A stretch of 64,000 bases of DNA, from contig DASVQE010000094.1 of NCBI GenBank assembly GCA_036389275.1, forward strand, positions 1 through 64,000, given 5' to 3'. Position 1 is the first letter of the stretch. Every line of letters starts with the position of its first letter. The notes under the pieces were generated by a model. The model ran no database searches, had not been told where the DNA came from, and saw nothing but the letters and a program-made list of their open reading frames with translations. The position numbers were made by a program, and so were the translations under genes. This document shows, piece by piece, positions 19,680 to 29,293 of the stretch. Source of the stretch: QHVT01 sp036389275. GTDB lineage: Bacteria; Acidobacteriota; Thermoanaerobaculia; Gp7-AA8.

Positions 19680-21806
19680 TCACCACACCCTCTCCTCCGC
19701 GAGCAACGCCTCGATCGCGGCGGCGTCGACGGGTTTGGAGAAGAGGTAGCCTTGGCCGTAGTCGCAGGCTAGTTCGCGGAGGCGGGTTAGGTGGGCGGGG
19801 GTTTCGATGCCTTCGGCGATTACGCGGAGGCCTAGGGTGGCGCTGAGGTTGATTACGGCGCGGACGATTTCTTCGTCTTTGGGGTTTTCGAACATGCGGC
19901 GGACGAAGGATTGGTCGATTTTTACGATGTCGATGGGGAAGCTGTGGAGGTAGCTTAGCGACGAGTAGCCGGTGCCGAAGTCGTCGACGAGCAGGGTGAT
20001 GTTGAGGCGCTTGAGCTCTGTCAGGATGGACAGGACTTCTTCGGGGTGCTGCATCATTTCGCCTTCGGTGATCTCGAGGCGGAGTGAGCGGGTGTCGATG
20101 CCGGTTTCGCGCAGGGTGGTGGTGACGTCGTCGATCAGTTCGCGCTGGCCGAGGCGGCGGCCGGAGACGTTGACGCTGATGGTGAGCGGCGGGTCGAGTT
20201 GGAGTTTCGTGTTCCACTCGTGAACCTGCCGCGCGGCTTCGCGCATCATCCATTGGTCGAGTGGGACGATCAGACCGCTGGAGACGGCGACGGGGATGAA
20301 GGCGGCGGGCGAGACGAAGCCGCGCTTCGGACTGATCCAACGCACGAGCGCTTCGAAGCCGGTGATGCGGCCGGTCTTCAGCGAGACGATGGGCTGGAAG
20401 TAGGTGCGCAGCTCGTTGCCGGCGAGCGCGGCGCGCAGCTCGGTCTCGATCTGCTGCGCGGCGGCGGCCTGCTCGTGCATCTTCGGATCGAACAGCACGT
20501 GGGACGCGCCGCCCTGCTGCCGGGCGCGATGCACGGCGAGGTAGGCATCGCGCAGCAGCTCGTCGGCGGCGGTGTAGCCGCTCGCGCTCAGGGCGATGCC
20601 GATGCTGCCGGAGGTCTGCACGCGATGGCCGCCGACGTCGAACGGCACTTCGAGCGCCTCGTGCGCGCGGCGGGCGACGCCGGTGATCTCGGCGGGATCG
20701 ATGGCGAGCGAGAGGATCGCGAACTCGTCGCCGCCGACGCGCGCGAGCACGTCGCCGGAGCGGATGCAGCTCTGCAGGCGGCGTCCGGCCAGGGTGAGCA
20801 GCTCGTCGCCGACGTCGTGTCCCAAGGCATCGTTGACGTCGGTGAAGCGATCGATGTCGATCACCAGCACGCCGAAGCCGACAGCGTTGCCGGAACGTGC
20901 GCGCGAGAGCGCGCGCGTGATGCGGTCGCGCAGGTAGACGCGGTTCGGCAGGGCGGTGAGGCGGTCGTGGGTGGCTTCGTGCTCGACCTGTTCCTCGGCG
21001 CGCTCGCGCTGCTCGATCTCCGCGGTCAGCCGGCGATTGGTCTCGACGATCTTCCGCGTGCGCGCCTCGACCTCGCGCTCGAGCACGTACGGCCGCCGCA
21101 GCAGGTCGTAGACGAAGAGCGCGGCGAGCAGGCTGCCGATCAGCACGAGGCCGATCTCGCGCGTGCGCTCGCCGCGCATGCGCCAGCCGGAGCGGCGCAC
21201 GACCTCGAGCGTCCAGCGTCCCTGCGGCACGGCGAACGACGCGCGCACCGGATCGTCGAGATCGAGCGGCGAGGAGCGGGCGATGACGACGGAGCGTCCG
21301 GACGCGGTGTCGGCGGCGACGAGGCGATAGTCGTAGTCGTTGCCGAGCTCCGTGATGCCGCCGCGGCCGAGGAGCTCCTGCACCTCGAGCATGGCGGCGG
21401 CGAAGCGCGGATCGGATGCGGCCACGCGGACGCAGGCGCGCAACTGTTGCGGCGTGGCGAGGAACAGCACTTCGCTGACCTCGCGCGGCGCGGGCAGGTC
21501 GGTGACGAGCTCGATGCTGGTGACGCCGTCGCGCCGTGCGGCGTCGGCGATGTCGCGCAGATGCTCTTCGCCGCCGGCGCGCACGAGCGCGGCGCCGGTA
21601 GCGGCGGCGGCGAGTGCGGCGTCGATCTGACGCTCGATGCGCAGCGACGCCGCGGCGGCGGCATCGGAGGCGGACTGCCGCCGCTGTTCGATGCGGCGGC
21701 GGTCGGTGAGGCGGATGAAGGCGCTGCCGACGCCGGCGGCGAGGACGAAGGCGACGAGCGCGATGACGAGCACGCGGCGCGGCGTGCGGACCGCCGGCTC
21801 GCTCAT
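19680..21806 (-). CDS. Membrane GGDEF-EAL cyclic-di-GMP enzyme
   Basis: The 708-residue protein has a transmembrane segment at 10-33, a periplasmic sensor region (about 35-210) and a second segment (218-238). A short coiled coil (240-278) leads to a GGDEF domain with GGDEF at 358-362 and an EAL domain from about 450. The inhibitory I-site RSGD (349-352) stands five residues before GGDEF. EAL catalytic residues are present: Glu485 (EALVRW), Asn546, Glu578, Asp608-Asp609, Lys629 and Glu665. Both activities are therefore possible; which dominates cannot be told. Its start overlaps the preceding gene by 4 bp, making it the last gene of the envelope operon. The 3' third has unusually C-rich coding-strand wobble. 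Confidence 0.95.
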   Translation of the reverse strand: MSEPAVRTPRRVLVIALVAFVLAAGVGSAFIRLTDRRRIEQRRQSASDAAAAASLRIERQIDAALAAAATGAALVRAGGEEHLRDIADAARRDGVTSIELVTDLPAPREVSEVLFLATPQQLRACVRVAASDPRFAAAMLEVQELLGRGGITELGNDYDYRLVAADTASGRSVVIARSSPLDLDDPVRASFAVPQGRWTLEVVRRSGWRMRGERTREIGLVLIGSLLAALFVYDLLRRPYVLEREVEARTRKIVETNRRLTAEIEQRERAEEQVEHEATHDRLTALPNRVYLRDRITRALSRARSGNAVGFGVLVIDIDRFTDVNDALGHDVGDELLTLAGRRLQSCIRSGDVLARVGGDEFAILSLAIDPAEITGVARRAHEALEVPFDVGGHRVQTSGSIGIALSASGYTAADELLRDAYLAVHRARQQGGASHVLFDPKMHEQAAAAQQIETELRAALAGNELRTYFQPIVSLKTGRITGFEALVRWISPKRGFVSPAAFIPVAVSSGLIVPLDQWMMREAARQVHEWNTKLQLDPPLTISVNVSGRRLGQRELIDDVTTTLRETGIDTRSLRLEITEGEMMQHPEEVLSILTELKRLNITLLVDDFGTGYSSLSYLHSFPIDIVKIDQSFVRRMFENPKDEEIVRAVINLSATLGLRVIAEGIETPAHLTRLRELACDYGQGYLFSKPVDAAAIEALLAEERVW

Positions 21807-22519
21807 CGATCACCCATCGGCATGCGCCAACTGATCGACAGCCGCTGCCGGTCGTCGCCGGCGGTGGCGATGATGGTGAAGCCGGAAATCGTCACGCCGC
21901 CGAAGACCTCGCGCACGCGCGTCTCGTCGCTGTCGACGCGCTGCAGCAGCACGGGCGCGGCGTGACCGGCGGAGAAGCCGGCGATGGCGATCATGCGCCC
22001 GAGGTCGTAATCGCCGCGCATGGTGACGAGGGTCGTGTCGTCGTCGCCGGCGACCGACTGATACGCGGAGGTGCGCAGCGTGAGCGGCGCGATCGGCAGG
22101 AACGTCGCGCCGATGCGGGCGATGCCGTTCTGCCGCCGGGCGACGTCGGCCTGCAGCCACTCCGCTTCGCCGTAGAGCCGTTTGGCGAGCAGTTCCTGGG
22201 TGACGCCGCCGCGCAGGAGCAGGTAGCCGAAGCCGCCGCGCGCGTCGTCGCCGCGGCCGAGGTTCGCCTCGGCGCTGACGATCGTCCGCGGACGCACGCG
22301 TAGCGAGCCGCCGAGCGTGGCGTACGCCCAGCCGGTGCTCGGCAACGAAAAAAACGCGCCGCCGGCGGTGAGCGTGGTGGTGTCGCGCGAGCGGATCCAG
22401 AGCACCGAGGCGCCGCCGCCTTCGCCGTCGCGCAGATGATCGGCGTTCGCGCCGACGACCACCGCGTCCTGCGCGCGCGCGGAGAGCGCGAGCAGCAGCA
22501 GCAGCGCGAGCCGCTTCAC
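21803..22519 (-). CDS. Secreted beta-rich protein, probable envelope component
   Basis: The 238-residue product has a Sec signal peptide (about 1-16, cleavage after ARA). The rest is dominated by alternating hydrophobic strands with Gly and short loops, and several strands could form a small outer-membrane beta-barrel. The C-terminus (ISWRMPMGDR) does not end in the usual aromatic residue, so barrel insertion is uncertain. No family is recognised. It overlaps both neighbours by 4 bp. Being encoded directly before the cyclic-di-GMP enzyme suggests it works in the same surface function. Confidence 0.7.
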   Translation of the reverse strand: MKRLALLLLLALSARAQDAVVVGANADHLRDGEGGGASVLWIRSRDTTTLTAGGAFFSLPSTGWAYATLGGSLRVRPRTIVSAEANLGRGDDARGGFGYLLLRGGVTQELLAKRLYGEAEWLQADVARRQNGIARIGATFLPIAPLTLRTSAYQSVAGDDDTTLVTMRGDYDLGRMIAIAGFSAGHAAPVLLQRVDSDETRVREVFGGVTISGFTIIATAGDDRQRLSISWRMPMGDR

Positions 22520-23517
22520 GCCGGCTGCTCCTCATCATCGATGACGACGCTGGCGTAGGTGATGCCGTCGTGCTCGAACGGCTCTGCCATCAGTACGCAC
22601 ATCCGTGCTTCCGCATCGATGGAATAGCGGCAGTCCGGAAGTGTGCCTCCGGCCGCCAGCAGCGTGCGCACCGCAGCGGCGTCGTCGAATGCGATCACGT
22701 CGAACAGCTCCCGTCCGACCACCGTCTCGTTGTGCAGCAGCATCTGCTGCACGAAGCGCTTCGAGGCTTGCACGATCTGGCCCGTGGCGGCGATCACCAG
22801 CACCTCGGCCGCGGGCATGCGCTCCGCCGCGAGCGCGCGCAGCGTATCGGGGTGCGCAGCGGCGAGCCGCTCGTTCGAGTCGTCGCGGCGGCGAACGAAG
22901 GCCACCACGCGCGTCGACACCGCCGCCGCGGCGAGCTGCATGACCGCGAACGTAGCCACGAACAGAAACGCCGCGGCAGGCGTGGTCGTGGCGCCGGGGA
23001 ACGGATCGCGCAGCGCGAGCTCGTCGCCGGCCAGTCGGCCGATCACCGGTACGCCGAGCTGCGTCACGTACCAGCCGAAATCGGGCGAGGAGATGAGCGC
23101 GGTGGCGACGACCACGACGATCGAATAGATCGCCACGTCGTACGCGAAGCGGCCGTGCGGCATCGCGCCGGCGGCGAGCACCGGCAGCACCAGCGGCAGG
23201 ACCAGTGCGGGATGTGCGAGGCCTCCGCCGTAGTACCAGAGCAGGGCCATCAGCGCGACGCCGAGGAGCGGCACGGCGTAGAGCAGGCGGAGCATGGACT
23301 CGTGCGAGCGCACGCGCTCGGCCGCAATCATCAGCACCGCGTGCGCGACGGCGTAGGCGGTCATGGTCCAGGCCAGCGGCGCCAGCTCGACCTCGATCAT
23401 CCGCAGCAGCCACGGCAACGTCACCGCGGCGAACATCAGGATCATCGTCGCGGCCATGACCTGCGCGAGCCAGCGCGTCTGCGCGCGCAGCGTCTCGACG
23501 CCGATGGCCGCGTTCAC
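22516..23517 (-). CDS. Six-TM membrane protein with C-terminal PAS-like domain
   Basis: I chose the GTG at 23517, which overlaps the upstream stop as GTGA; an earlier start would lie inside the previous gene. The 333-residue product has about six hydrophobic segments in the first 220 residues. A cytoplasmic PAS-like region (about 235-330, AAEVLVIAATGQIVQASKRF) follows. No kinase, GGDEF or HTH output domain is attached. It may sense a signal and pass it to the GGDEF-EAL protein two genes downstream; this is inference from the operon. Confidence 0.75.
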   Translation of the reverse strand: MNAAIGVETLRAQTRWLAQVMAATMILMFAAVTLPWLLRMIEVELAPLAWTMTAYAVAHAVLMIAAERVRSHESMLRLLYAVPLLGVALMALLWYYGGGLAHPALVLPLVLPVLAAGAMPHGRFAYDVAIYSIVVVVATALISSPDFGWYVTQLGVPVIGRLAGDELALRDPFPGATTTPAAAFLFVATFAVMQLAAAAVSTRVVAFVRRRDDSNERLAAAHPDTLRALAAERMPAAEVLVIAATGQIVQASKRFVQQMLLHNETVVGRELFDVIAFDDAAAVRTLLAAGGTLPDCRYSIDAEARMCVLMAEPFEHDGITYASVVIDDEEQPA

Positions 23518-24758
23518 CGGCTCTCCTGCTCGCGCCTCGGGCGGTACTCGCCGCGCACGGCCGCATTCGGATCGTTGCCGGTGAGCGTGTTCGCGTCGAA
23601 TCGCGGATCGGAGGCGATGCGCGGGCCGCTCCACGGCACGAAGTCGAGCACGCGCGCGGCGGCGCCGCGGTTCTGCAGCAGGCGGTTCGCGCGCAGCAGC
23701 GGCGAGCTGCCGACGATGAAGACGCCGTCGACGCGATGATTCATCACCAGATTCTCGGCGATGACGTTCGGCGCGCCGCGGTCGCCGAAGATGCTGGCGA
23801 TGCCGTAGGCGTTGGCGTAGACGACGTTGCGCTGCACGCCGGCGTTGCGCGAGGAGCGGACCATGATGCCGACCGAGGCGTTGTGATCGATCTCGTTCTG
23901 CTCGACGCGCACGTTGTCGGAGCGGTCGGCTAGCAGGCCGCCGGAAGCGCCGCCGAGGATGCGGTTGGAGCGGACTGCGGAGCGGCTCTGCATCAGATAG
24001 ATGCCGTTCTCGACGGCGCCGCGGATGTCGTTTCTCACGATCGTCGCGCCGAGGTTCACCACCACGACGGAGATGCGATCGTCGCGAAAGGCGTTGTTCT
24101 CGATGCGCACGAGCGCGGCGTCGTTGCGCGTGCCGCTGACCGCCCAGATGGCGGCGCCGTCGTGATTGCGAAACGTGCAGCCGCGGATGACCGCGCGCGG
24201 CGAGCCGGCGTCGATGCGCACGCCGTTGCTGTTGCGCTCGAACGTGGAGCGCTCGACCACGCTGTCGGGCGCGCCGGCGAGCACGACGCCGTCGGCGGAG
24301 TCGCGCACGGCCACGTCGCGGATGGTGGCGCGCGCGGCGCGCACGAAGATGGCCGCGTCGCGCGCGTTGCGGATGCGCAGCCCGGCCACGGTGGTGTTGG
24401 GTGAGGTGATCTGCAGAGCCGGAATGTCGCCGACGTTCGCCGCGTCGAGCTCGCAGCGCGACTGCGAGGCGTCGAGGACGATGCCGTTCGCGTTGACCAG
24501 CGGCGGCAGCGGCGAGAGCAGGGTGATGCGGGCCGGGCGGATGACGATGCGCACGCGGCCGGAGTAGCGTGCGGCGCTGGTGATGGCCTCGCGCAATGTG
24601 CCGCCGCCGGTATCGCGGCCGCTGATGACTTCAAGTGAAGCGTCGGCGCGGAGCTCGGGCGGATCGGGCCGGAGCGACTCCGACCGGCTGGCCGTCAGCG
24701 CGATCAGCAGCGGCGCCGCGATGAATGCGGCGAGCGCCCCGTACTGCCTCCTATCCAT
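23514..24758 (-). CDS. Right-handed parallel beta-helix protein, exported
   Basis: The ATG at 24758 begins a signal or anchor segment (about 8-26). The 414-residue chain contains the GGGTLREAI motif that marks the start of many polysaccharide-lyase-like beta-helices. About ten PbH1-type repeats follow, with N-x-I/V patterns such as IENNAF, IVRNDI, VRSNRI and VEQNEI. Such proteins bind or cut surface polysaccharides; no catalytic set is obvious. It overlaps the methyltransferase gene by 8 bp. Its place among glycosyltransferase and deacetylase genes supports a role on an exopolysaccharide or LPS-type glycan. Confidence 0.85.
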   Translation of the reverse strand: MDRRQYGALAAFIAAPLLIALTASRSESLRPDPPELRADASLEVISGRDTGGGTLREAITSAARYSGRVRIVIRPARITLLSPLPPLVNANGIVLDASQSRCELDAANVGDIPALQITSPNTTVAGLRIRNARDAAIFVRAARATIRDVAVRDSADGVVLAGAPDSVVERSTFERNSNGVRIDAGSPRAVIRGCTFRNHDGAAIWAVSGTRNDAALVRIENNAFRDDRISVVVVNLGATIVRNDIRGAVENGIYLMQSRSAVRSNRILGGASGGLLADRSDNVRVEQNEIDHNASVGIMVRSSRNAGVQRNVVYANAYGIASIFGDRGAPNVIAENLVMNHRVDGVFIVGSSPLLRANRLLQNRGAAARVLDFVPWSGPRIASDPRFDANTLTGNDPNAAVRGEYRPRREQESR

Positions 24759-25521
24759 CGTGCTCCAGCAGAAAGACCTTGTGCCACGACGCATCGGCGA
24801 GACGACGGCCGAGCAATGCGTCGAATGGCAACGACAGCGCGGTGGCGGCGAAGATGGCCGCGCGCGCCGCGAACCGCGGCATCGTGCGATACCGCGGCAG
24901 GACTCTCTGCTTGAAAGGCGCCGGATCGACGCCGGTGACGCGCACCGCGCGCAGGCCGGCGGCGCGGAATGCGCCCACGTACTCGGCCGCGGTGCGCGCG
25001 CGAAAGACGTGCGTGTCGCACGTGGCGTTCGGACGCGAAGGCGCCGCTTCGAGCAGCACCGCCCGTCCGCCGCGGCGGAGATGGCGCGCGACGTTCGCGG
25101 CGGCGCGCGCGAACTCGCCGTCGTCGAGGATGTGCTGCAGCACGGTGACGGCGAGGACGAGATCGAAGGTGCGGCCGAGGTCGAGGGTGCGCAGGTCGCC
25201 GGTGCGATAGTCGATCTGCAGCGACGCGCGCGCGGTGCGCTTGCGCGCCTCCTCAATCATCGACGGCGCCAGGTCGACTCCGACCACGTTCGCGCCGCGC
25301 CGCGCCAGCCGCCGCGACCAGCGCCCGATGCCGCAGCCGAGATCGAGCACCGCGGTGCCGGGCGCCACGCGCAGATGCGGCGCGAGCGCGAGCTGCTGCG
25401 TGAGATGGATGTAGCCGTTGTAGAACGACGGCATCGCGTACGAGCAGACGGCGCGCAGTCCTGCGCCGCGACCGCCGAAGTCGCGTCCGCGCTGATCCCA
25501 GTAGTCGACGAGCGATGTCAC
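24751..25521 (-). CDS. Class I SAM-dependent methyltransferase
   Basis: The GTG at 25521 overlaps the radical SAM stop (GTGA), giving 256 residues. Motif I is LDLGCGIGRW, the acidic strand-2 end is VGVDLAP, and the post-I motif VLQHILDDGEF is clear. The C-terminal 60 residues are helical and hydrophobic. The substrate is unknown. It sits between a B12/radical SAM enzyme and a beta-helix protein, so it may methylate a sugar, lipid or peptide made by the cluster. Confidence 0.88.
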   Translation of the reverse strand: MTSLVDYWDQRGRDFGGRGAGLRAVCSYAMPSFYNGYIHLTQQLALAPHLRVAPGTAVLDLGCGIGRWSRRLARRGANVVGVDLAPSMIEEARKRTARASLQIDYRTGDLRTLDLGRTFDLVLAVTVLQHILDDGEFARAAANVARHLRRGGRAVLLEAAPSRPNATCDTHVFRARTAAEYVGAFRAAGLRAVRVTGVDPAPFKQRVLPRYRTMPRFAARAAIFAATALSLPFDALLGRRLADASWHKVFLLEHDG

Positions 25522-27134
25522 GATGCCAGCTCTAGCGGAGTTCCTCGGAGTTGGTGCAGGCGCGCTTCGACCGCCTCCTGCTCCGGCGCGTCGAAGCCGA
25601 TCGCGCGCAGGACGGGCGAGGCGGACCAGATCCAGAGCAGCGAGCGGACGCGCGACGGGAGATGGGCCTGCGTCGATTCGAGGCGCGACAGGGCCGCGGC
25701 GAACAGCTCTTCGATCGTGGCCATCACCGCGCGCAGCTCCGCGTCGAACGGCAGGATCATCGACGGCTGCTGCCAACGGATGGCGGTGCCGGCGATCGAC
25801 TGCATCACGTAGCGCGTCTGCGGCCGTAGCGCCGGATCGGAGGCCATGGCCGCGCCGCTGAACGGAATCACGTACGGATACATGCCGACTTCGCAGCCGG
25901 CTTCGATCCAGCGGTACGCCTCGCGAATCGTGGTGGCGAGATCGGAGACCGTCGCGCGCGGCGAGGTCATGATGATGTCGAGGAACGGCGTGATGCCGTG
26001 CGCGAGCGCGGTGGTGAGCGCGGGCTCGATGGCCGGCGCGATGCGGCTCTTGTTGAACTCCGCCAGCACGGCCGGCGAGAAGTTCTCGATGCCGAAGCCG
26101 AGGACGCGGAAGCCGGCTTCGCGCATCGCGGCGATCCGCTCGGGCGTCATGGCGTCGATGCGGTTCGTGCTGATGAACTGCAGCGATCGCGGAATCTCGC
26201 CGCGGCGCTTGGCCTCGATGATGGCGCGCGTGAGCGGCAGGATTCGTTTGTCGTTCGGGAAGACGAAGATGTCGTCCTGGAAGATGATCGTCCGCACGGA
26301 TGGATGTGCGGCGACGATGCGACGGATCATCGTCACGCAATCGTGGGCCTCGAGCCGGGCGATGCGCGCGGTGCTGTCCTGCGCGGCGTTGAGAAAATTC
26401 GTCGACGAGCAGAAGGTGCAGCGCATCGGGCAGTAGTTGAGCGTGATCAGTCGCACCGAGCGGATCTCGGCGAGCCGCGCCTCGCGATCCGCTTTCATCG
26501 GCAGGCTGCCGACGGCGTACGCCTCTTCGAGCCGCCGCCAGTAGGCCTCGTACGGCATCTCCTCGTACGGCGTGCTGAAGATCGCGTCTCGCAGCTCCGC
26601 GGCGTCGAGCGCTTTCTGCGGAATGCGCGCGAGCGTTCCGTCGGGCGCGAGCGCGGCGGTGCCGGCGATGCCGTCGAGCGGCTCGCCGGCGCGCATGCGG
26701 CGCACCAGCTCGAGCAGCGGACGCTCTCCTTCGCCGAGGATCACCAGATCGAACGGCGCGAGCGCGAACATCGTCTCCGGCGCGAACGTCGCTTCCATGC
26801 CGCCGGCCACGAGCAGCGCACGCGGTGCGGCGGCGCGTGCCTGATGCGCGAGCGCGAGGTCGAAGCGGAGCGTCATGCCGGTGGTCGAGAAGCCGATCAC
26901 CGACCAGTGGCGCGAGGTCAGTTTGCGCGCGAACGCCTCTTCCGGCGCCAAGCCGGAGACGCAGTTCGGATCGAATACCTCGGCGTCGATGCCGCGGCTT
27001 TTCAGCACGCCGGCCAGGCGCCAGACGCCGAGCGGCGGCGCGAGAAACGTGTACTCGCCGCAATGCGGATCGTACGGCCCGACGAGCAGTACGGCGCCGC
27101 CGGCGGTCATCTCTCTCTCAGCCTCTCGCCGCAT
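25518..27134 (-). CDS. B12-binding radical SAM enzyme
   Basis: The 538-residue enzyme has an N-terminal cobalamin-binding-like Rossmann domain (about 14-145, with GEGERPLLEL at its end). A radical SAM core follows with the CxxxCxxC cluster Cys235, Cys239 and Cys242 (NYCPMRCTFC), then a C-terminal helical tail. The architecture matches Fe-S enzymes that methylate unactivated carbons or rearrange lipids and hopanoids. No B12-coordinating DxHxxG motif is visible, as in many family members. The ATG at 27134 has GGGAGA upstream; an ATG at 27110 after a GAGAG tract is an alternative. A 42-bp gap separates it from the GT2 gene, the largest internal gap of the operon. Confidence 0.9.
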   Translation of the reverse strand: MRREAEREMTAGGAVLLVGPYDPHCGEYTFLAPPLGVWRLAGVLKSRGIDAEVFDPNCVSGLAPEEAFARKLTSRHWSVIGFSTTGMTLRFDLALAHQARAAAPRALLVAGGMEATFAPETMFALAPFDLVILGEGERPLLELVRRMRAGEPLDGIAGTAALAPDGTLARIPQKALDAAELRDAIFSTPYEEMPYEAYWRRLEEAYAVGSLPMKADREARLAEIRSVRLITLNYCPMRCTFCSSTNFLNAAQDSTARIARLEAHDCVTMIRRIVAAHPSVRTIIFQDDIFVFPNDKRILPLTRAIIEAKRRGEIPRSLQFISTNRIDAMTPERIAAMREAGFRVLGFGIENFSPAVLAEFNKSRIAPAIEPALTTALAHGITPFLDIIMTSPRATVSDLATTIREAYRWIEAGCEVGMYPYVIPFSGAAMASDPALRPQTRYVMQSIAGTAIRWQQPSMILPFDAELRAVMATIEELFAAALSRLESTQAHLPSRVRSLLWIWSASPVLRAIGFDAPEQEAVEARLHQLRGTPLELAS

Positions 27135-27176
27135 TCAGGGTCTCCCGGGATCTTGCGCGACCGGTTTCTTTGCAAA

Positions 27177-28592
27177 CTACGTGGCAGAAGGCGGGCTGGC
27201 CCGGAACTGTTCGCGGAACTCGCGCGCCAGCGACTGCTCGTCCTGGAAGTGATCGCGGTAGACGCGGCGGCCGAAGTACCGCAGGCTCAGCCAGTTCGCG
27301 AAGCCGACGGTCACCGGCACGATGTGCAGGAGCTGGTAGAGATAGAAGAGCGGAACCGAGGCGATCAGGTGCTTCCGCTCGCCCTTGACGATGGTCGCCA
27401 GCAGCGCCGCCGTGAGCAGCGTGTACTTGATGTAGGCGAGGACGAAGTAGGCGGGATCGGTCCAGGGATTGTTCGGAATGATGCCGAGGCCGAGCAGGTC
27501 GTCGAGGCCGTTGGCGACGCCGGCAATCGACAACGCCAGCGCCACGAGCTTGAGCGGATGCAGCGCCAGCGCGCAGATGCCCATGTAGAAGACGTAGTGG
27601 TAGACGAAGAACGGATGGCGGCCGGAGATGCGGCGGATGTCGTCGAAGCTGTCCTGATAGACGCGAATCAATCCGAAGAACCAGCCCACGCGTTGCGAGA
27701 ACCAGGAGTGCAGCGTCCGCTTGCCGATGGTGTCGACGCAGAGCCGCTCGTCGTAGTAGATCTGCTCTCCATGTCCGAGGAGCAGCAGCGCGTTGCGCAA
27801 GTCCTCGGCGTAGACCGATAGCTTGTGGCGCTCGAAGACATGCTCGAGCGCGTCGCGGCGATAGAAGGCCACGCCCGAGGTGATGCTGCGGTCGGCGAGG
27901 CTCTTGCGGCCGACCGCGAAGGTGATGGCGTACTCGAGCCCTTGCAAACGAGCGAGCCAGCCGTCCTGACGCACTTCGATGCGCGGGCACATCGCCGCGC
28001 AGCCGCTGCGCTGGAAGACGAAGAGCGCGCGCTCGAGGTCCGATAGTTCGCCGCTCGACGTGTTGCGGATGTGCACGTCGGGATCGAGGATGCCGATCGT
28101 GGCCACGTCGTCCGGAAGATGGCGCAGCAGCTCTTTCAGCGCGCCCGGCTTCTTGCGGTTGATCGTGCCGCGGATGCACTGAATGCCGGCCTGCCGCAGC
28201 CGGAGGAAGGTGCGGTCGGTCGAGGCGTCGTCGATCACCCAGAGGTGCTCGCGATACGGCTGCATCGATTCGAGGAACGGATCGAGCTCGTCTTCGAGGT
28301 TGTGCACGGAGACGATGAGCGCCCACGGTTTGAGATGCAGTTTCATCTGCCGCGGCGTGAAGGCGCCGATGTCGAGCGGAATGGAGGTGCCGTCGACGGA
28401 GGCGGTGAGCCGCGACACCTGCAGCCGCACCACGACGTCGATGAGGTCGAGAAAGACGAGCAGGCTGACGGCGATCCAGACGATGACTTCGAATCCGGTC
28501 GACGGTGCGGCAGGCGCGGCGCGCGCGGCGCGGTCGAGCAGGAAGAGCACGGCCGCAATCAGCAGGGCGACGGCGAGGATGGTGCGTTTCAT
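27177..28592 (-). CDS. Membrane-bound family 2 glycosyltransferase
   Basis: The ATG at 28592 overlaps the previous stop as ATGA. The 471-residue product has N-terminal membrane segments (about 5-20 and 34-56). A cytoplasmic GT-A domain follows with VIDDASTDRT (119-128) and the DPD metal motif (170-172), then about four C-terminal transmembrane segments. The layout is that of processive or polyprenyl-linked GT2 enzymes such as hyaluronan- or cellulose-synthase relatives, although the QxxRW signature is not evident. It probably adds sugars to a lipid-linked or exported glycan. Donor and acceptor are unknown. Confidence 0.88.
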   Translation of the reverse strand: MKRTILAVALLIAAVLFLLDRAARAAPAAPSTGFEVIVWIAVSLLVFLDLIDVVVRLQVSRLTASVDGTSIPLDIGAFTPRQMKLHLKPWALIVSVHNLEDELDPFLESMQPYREHLWVIDDASTDRTFLRLRQAGIQCIRGTINRKKPGALKELLRHLPDDVATIGILDPDVHIRNTSSGELSDLERALFVFQRSGCAAMCPRIEVRQDGWLARLQGLEYAITFAVGRKSLADRSITSGVAFYRRDALEHVFERHKLSVYAEDLRNALLLLGHGEQIYYDERLCVDTIGKRTLHSWFSQRVGWFFGLIRVYQDSFDDIRRISGRHPFFVYHYVFYMGICALALHPLKLVALALSIAGVANGLDDLLGLGIIPNNPWTDPAYFVLAYIKYTLLTAALLATIVKGERKHLIASVPLFYLYQLLHIVPVTVGFANWLSLRYFGRRVYRDHFQDEQSLAREFREQFRASPPSAT

Positions 28593-29293
28593 TGCGCCGG
28601 TACCCACCGCTCGAAAAACTCGCGCATCAGTTGCTCGCGTCGCGTCGCATCAACGATGCCGATCAGGATTGCGCCGGAAGGAATGGTGAGCTCCGGCAGC
28701 ACGATGGTGCCGGGCGAGAGGACGGCGGTGCTGCCGATGCGCACGCCGTCGCCGAGGAGCGCGCCGAGGTAGGTGCGGCCGGTGGGAATGCTGCCGGACG
28801 AGGTGCGGACGGCGATCTCTTTTCCCGGGGTGAGGTGCGTGTTCGCCGCGCCGATGAACGCCGACAGCAGCGAGCGCGCGCCGGCGATGCTGTCGTTGAA
28901 GACGATCGAGTGTCCGAGGGCGGCGCCGTCGAGCAGCACGCTGCGGGCGACGTCGCAGTGCGAGCCGATCAGGCAGTTCGCGCCGGCCACCACTTCGTCG
29001 CGCAGCAGGCTTCCGGCGCGCACGCGGCTGTTCGCGCCGAGGATCAGGCGGCAGCTTTCGTGGATGACCGCGCCCGCTTCGATGACGCTGCCCGGACCCA
29101 TCGACACGATCTCGCCGCGCACGATGGCGGCGGGATCGATGGTTCCTTCGAGGCGCCGCGGCGCGTTGGCGACGAACTGCTGCAGTCGCGGATAAAAGTC
29201 GCGCAACGAATCGAGATCGCGCGGCAGCAGCGCGCGCAGCGTTTCGTCCGCCGACGGCCAGAGCTGGCGCAGCGCCGACTCGAGAGCGTTCAT
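28589..29293 (-). CDS. Left-handed beta-helix acyltransferase-like protein
   Basis: The 234-residue protein contains hexapeptide repeats of the left-handed beta-helix fold over roughly residues 50-200 (for example IEAGAVI, LILGAN, VVAGAN, CLIGSH, GVRIGS). It resembles the C-terminal acetyltransferase half of GlmU-type proteins without a nucleotidyltransferase half. Such enzymes acetylate sugar nucleotides or sugar phosphates. The N-terminal 50 residues are helical. It overlaps both neighbours by 4 bp, between a deacetylase-like gene and a glycosyltransferase gene, which fits sugar modification. Confidence 0.82.
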   Translation of the reverse strand: MNALESALRQLWPSADETLRALLPRDLDSLRDFYPRLQQFVANAPRRLEGTIDPAAIVRGEIVSMGPGSVIEAGAVIHESCRLILGANSRVRAGSLLRDEVVAGANCLIGSHCDVARSVLLDGAALGHSIVFNDSIAGARSLLSAFIGAANTHLTPGKEIAVRTSSGSIPTGRTYLGALLGDGVRIGSTAVLSPGTIVLPELTIPSGAILIGIVDATRREQLMREFFERWVPAQ

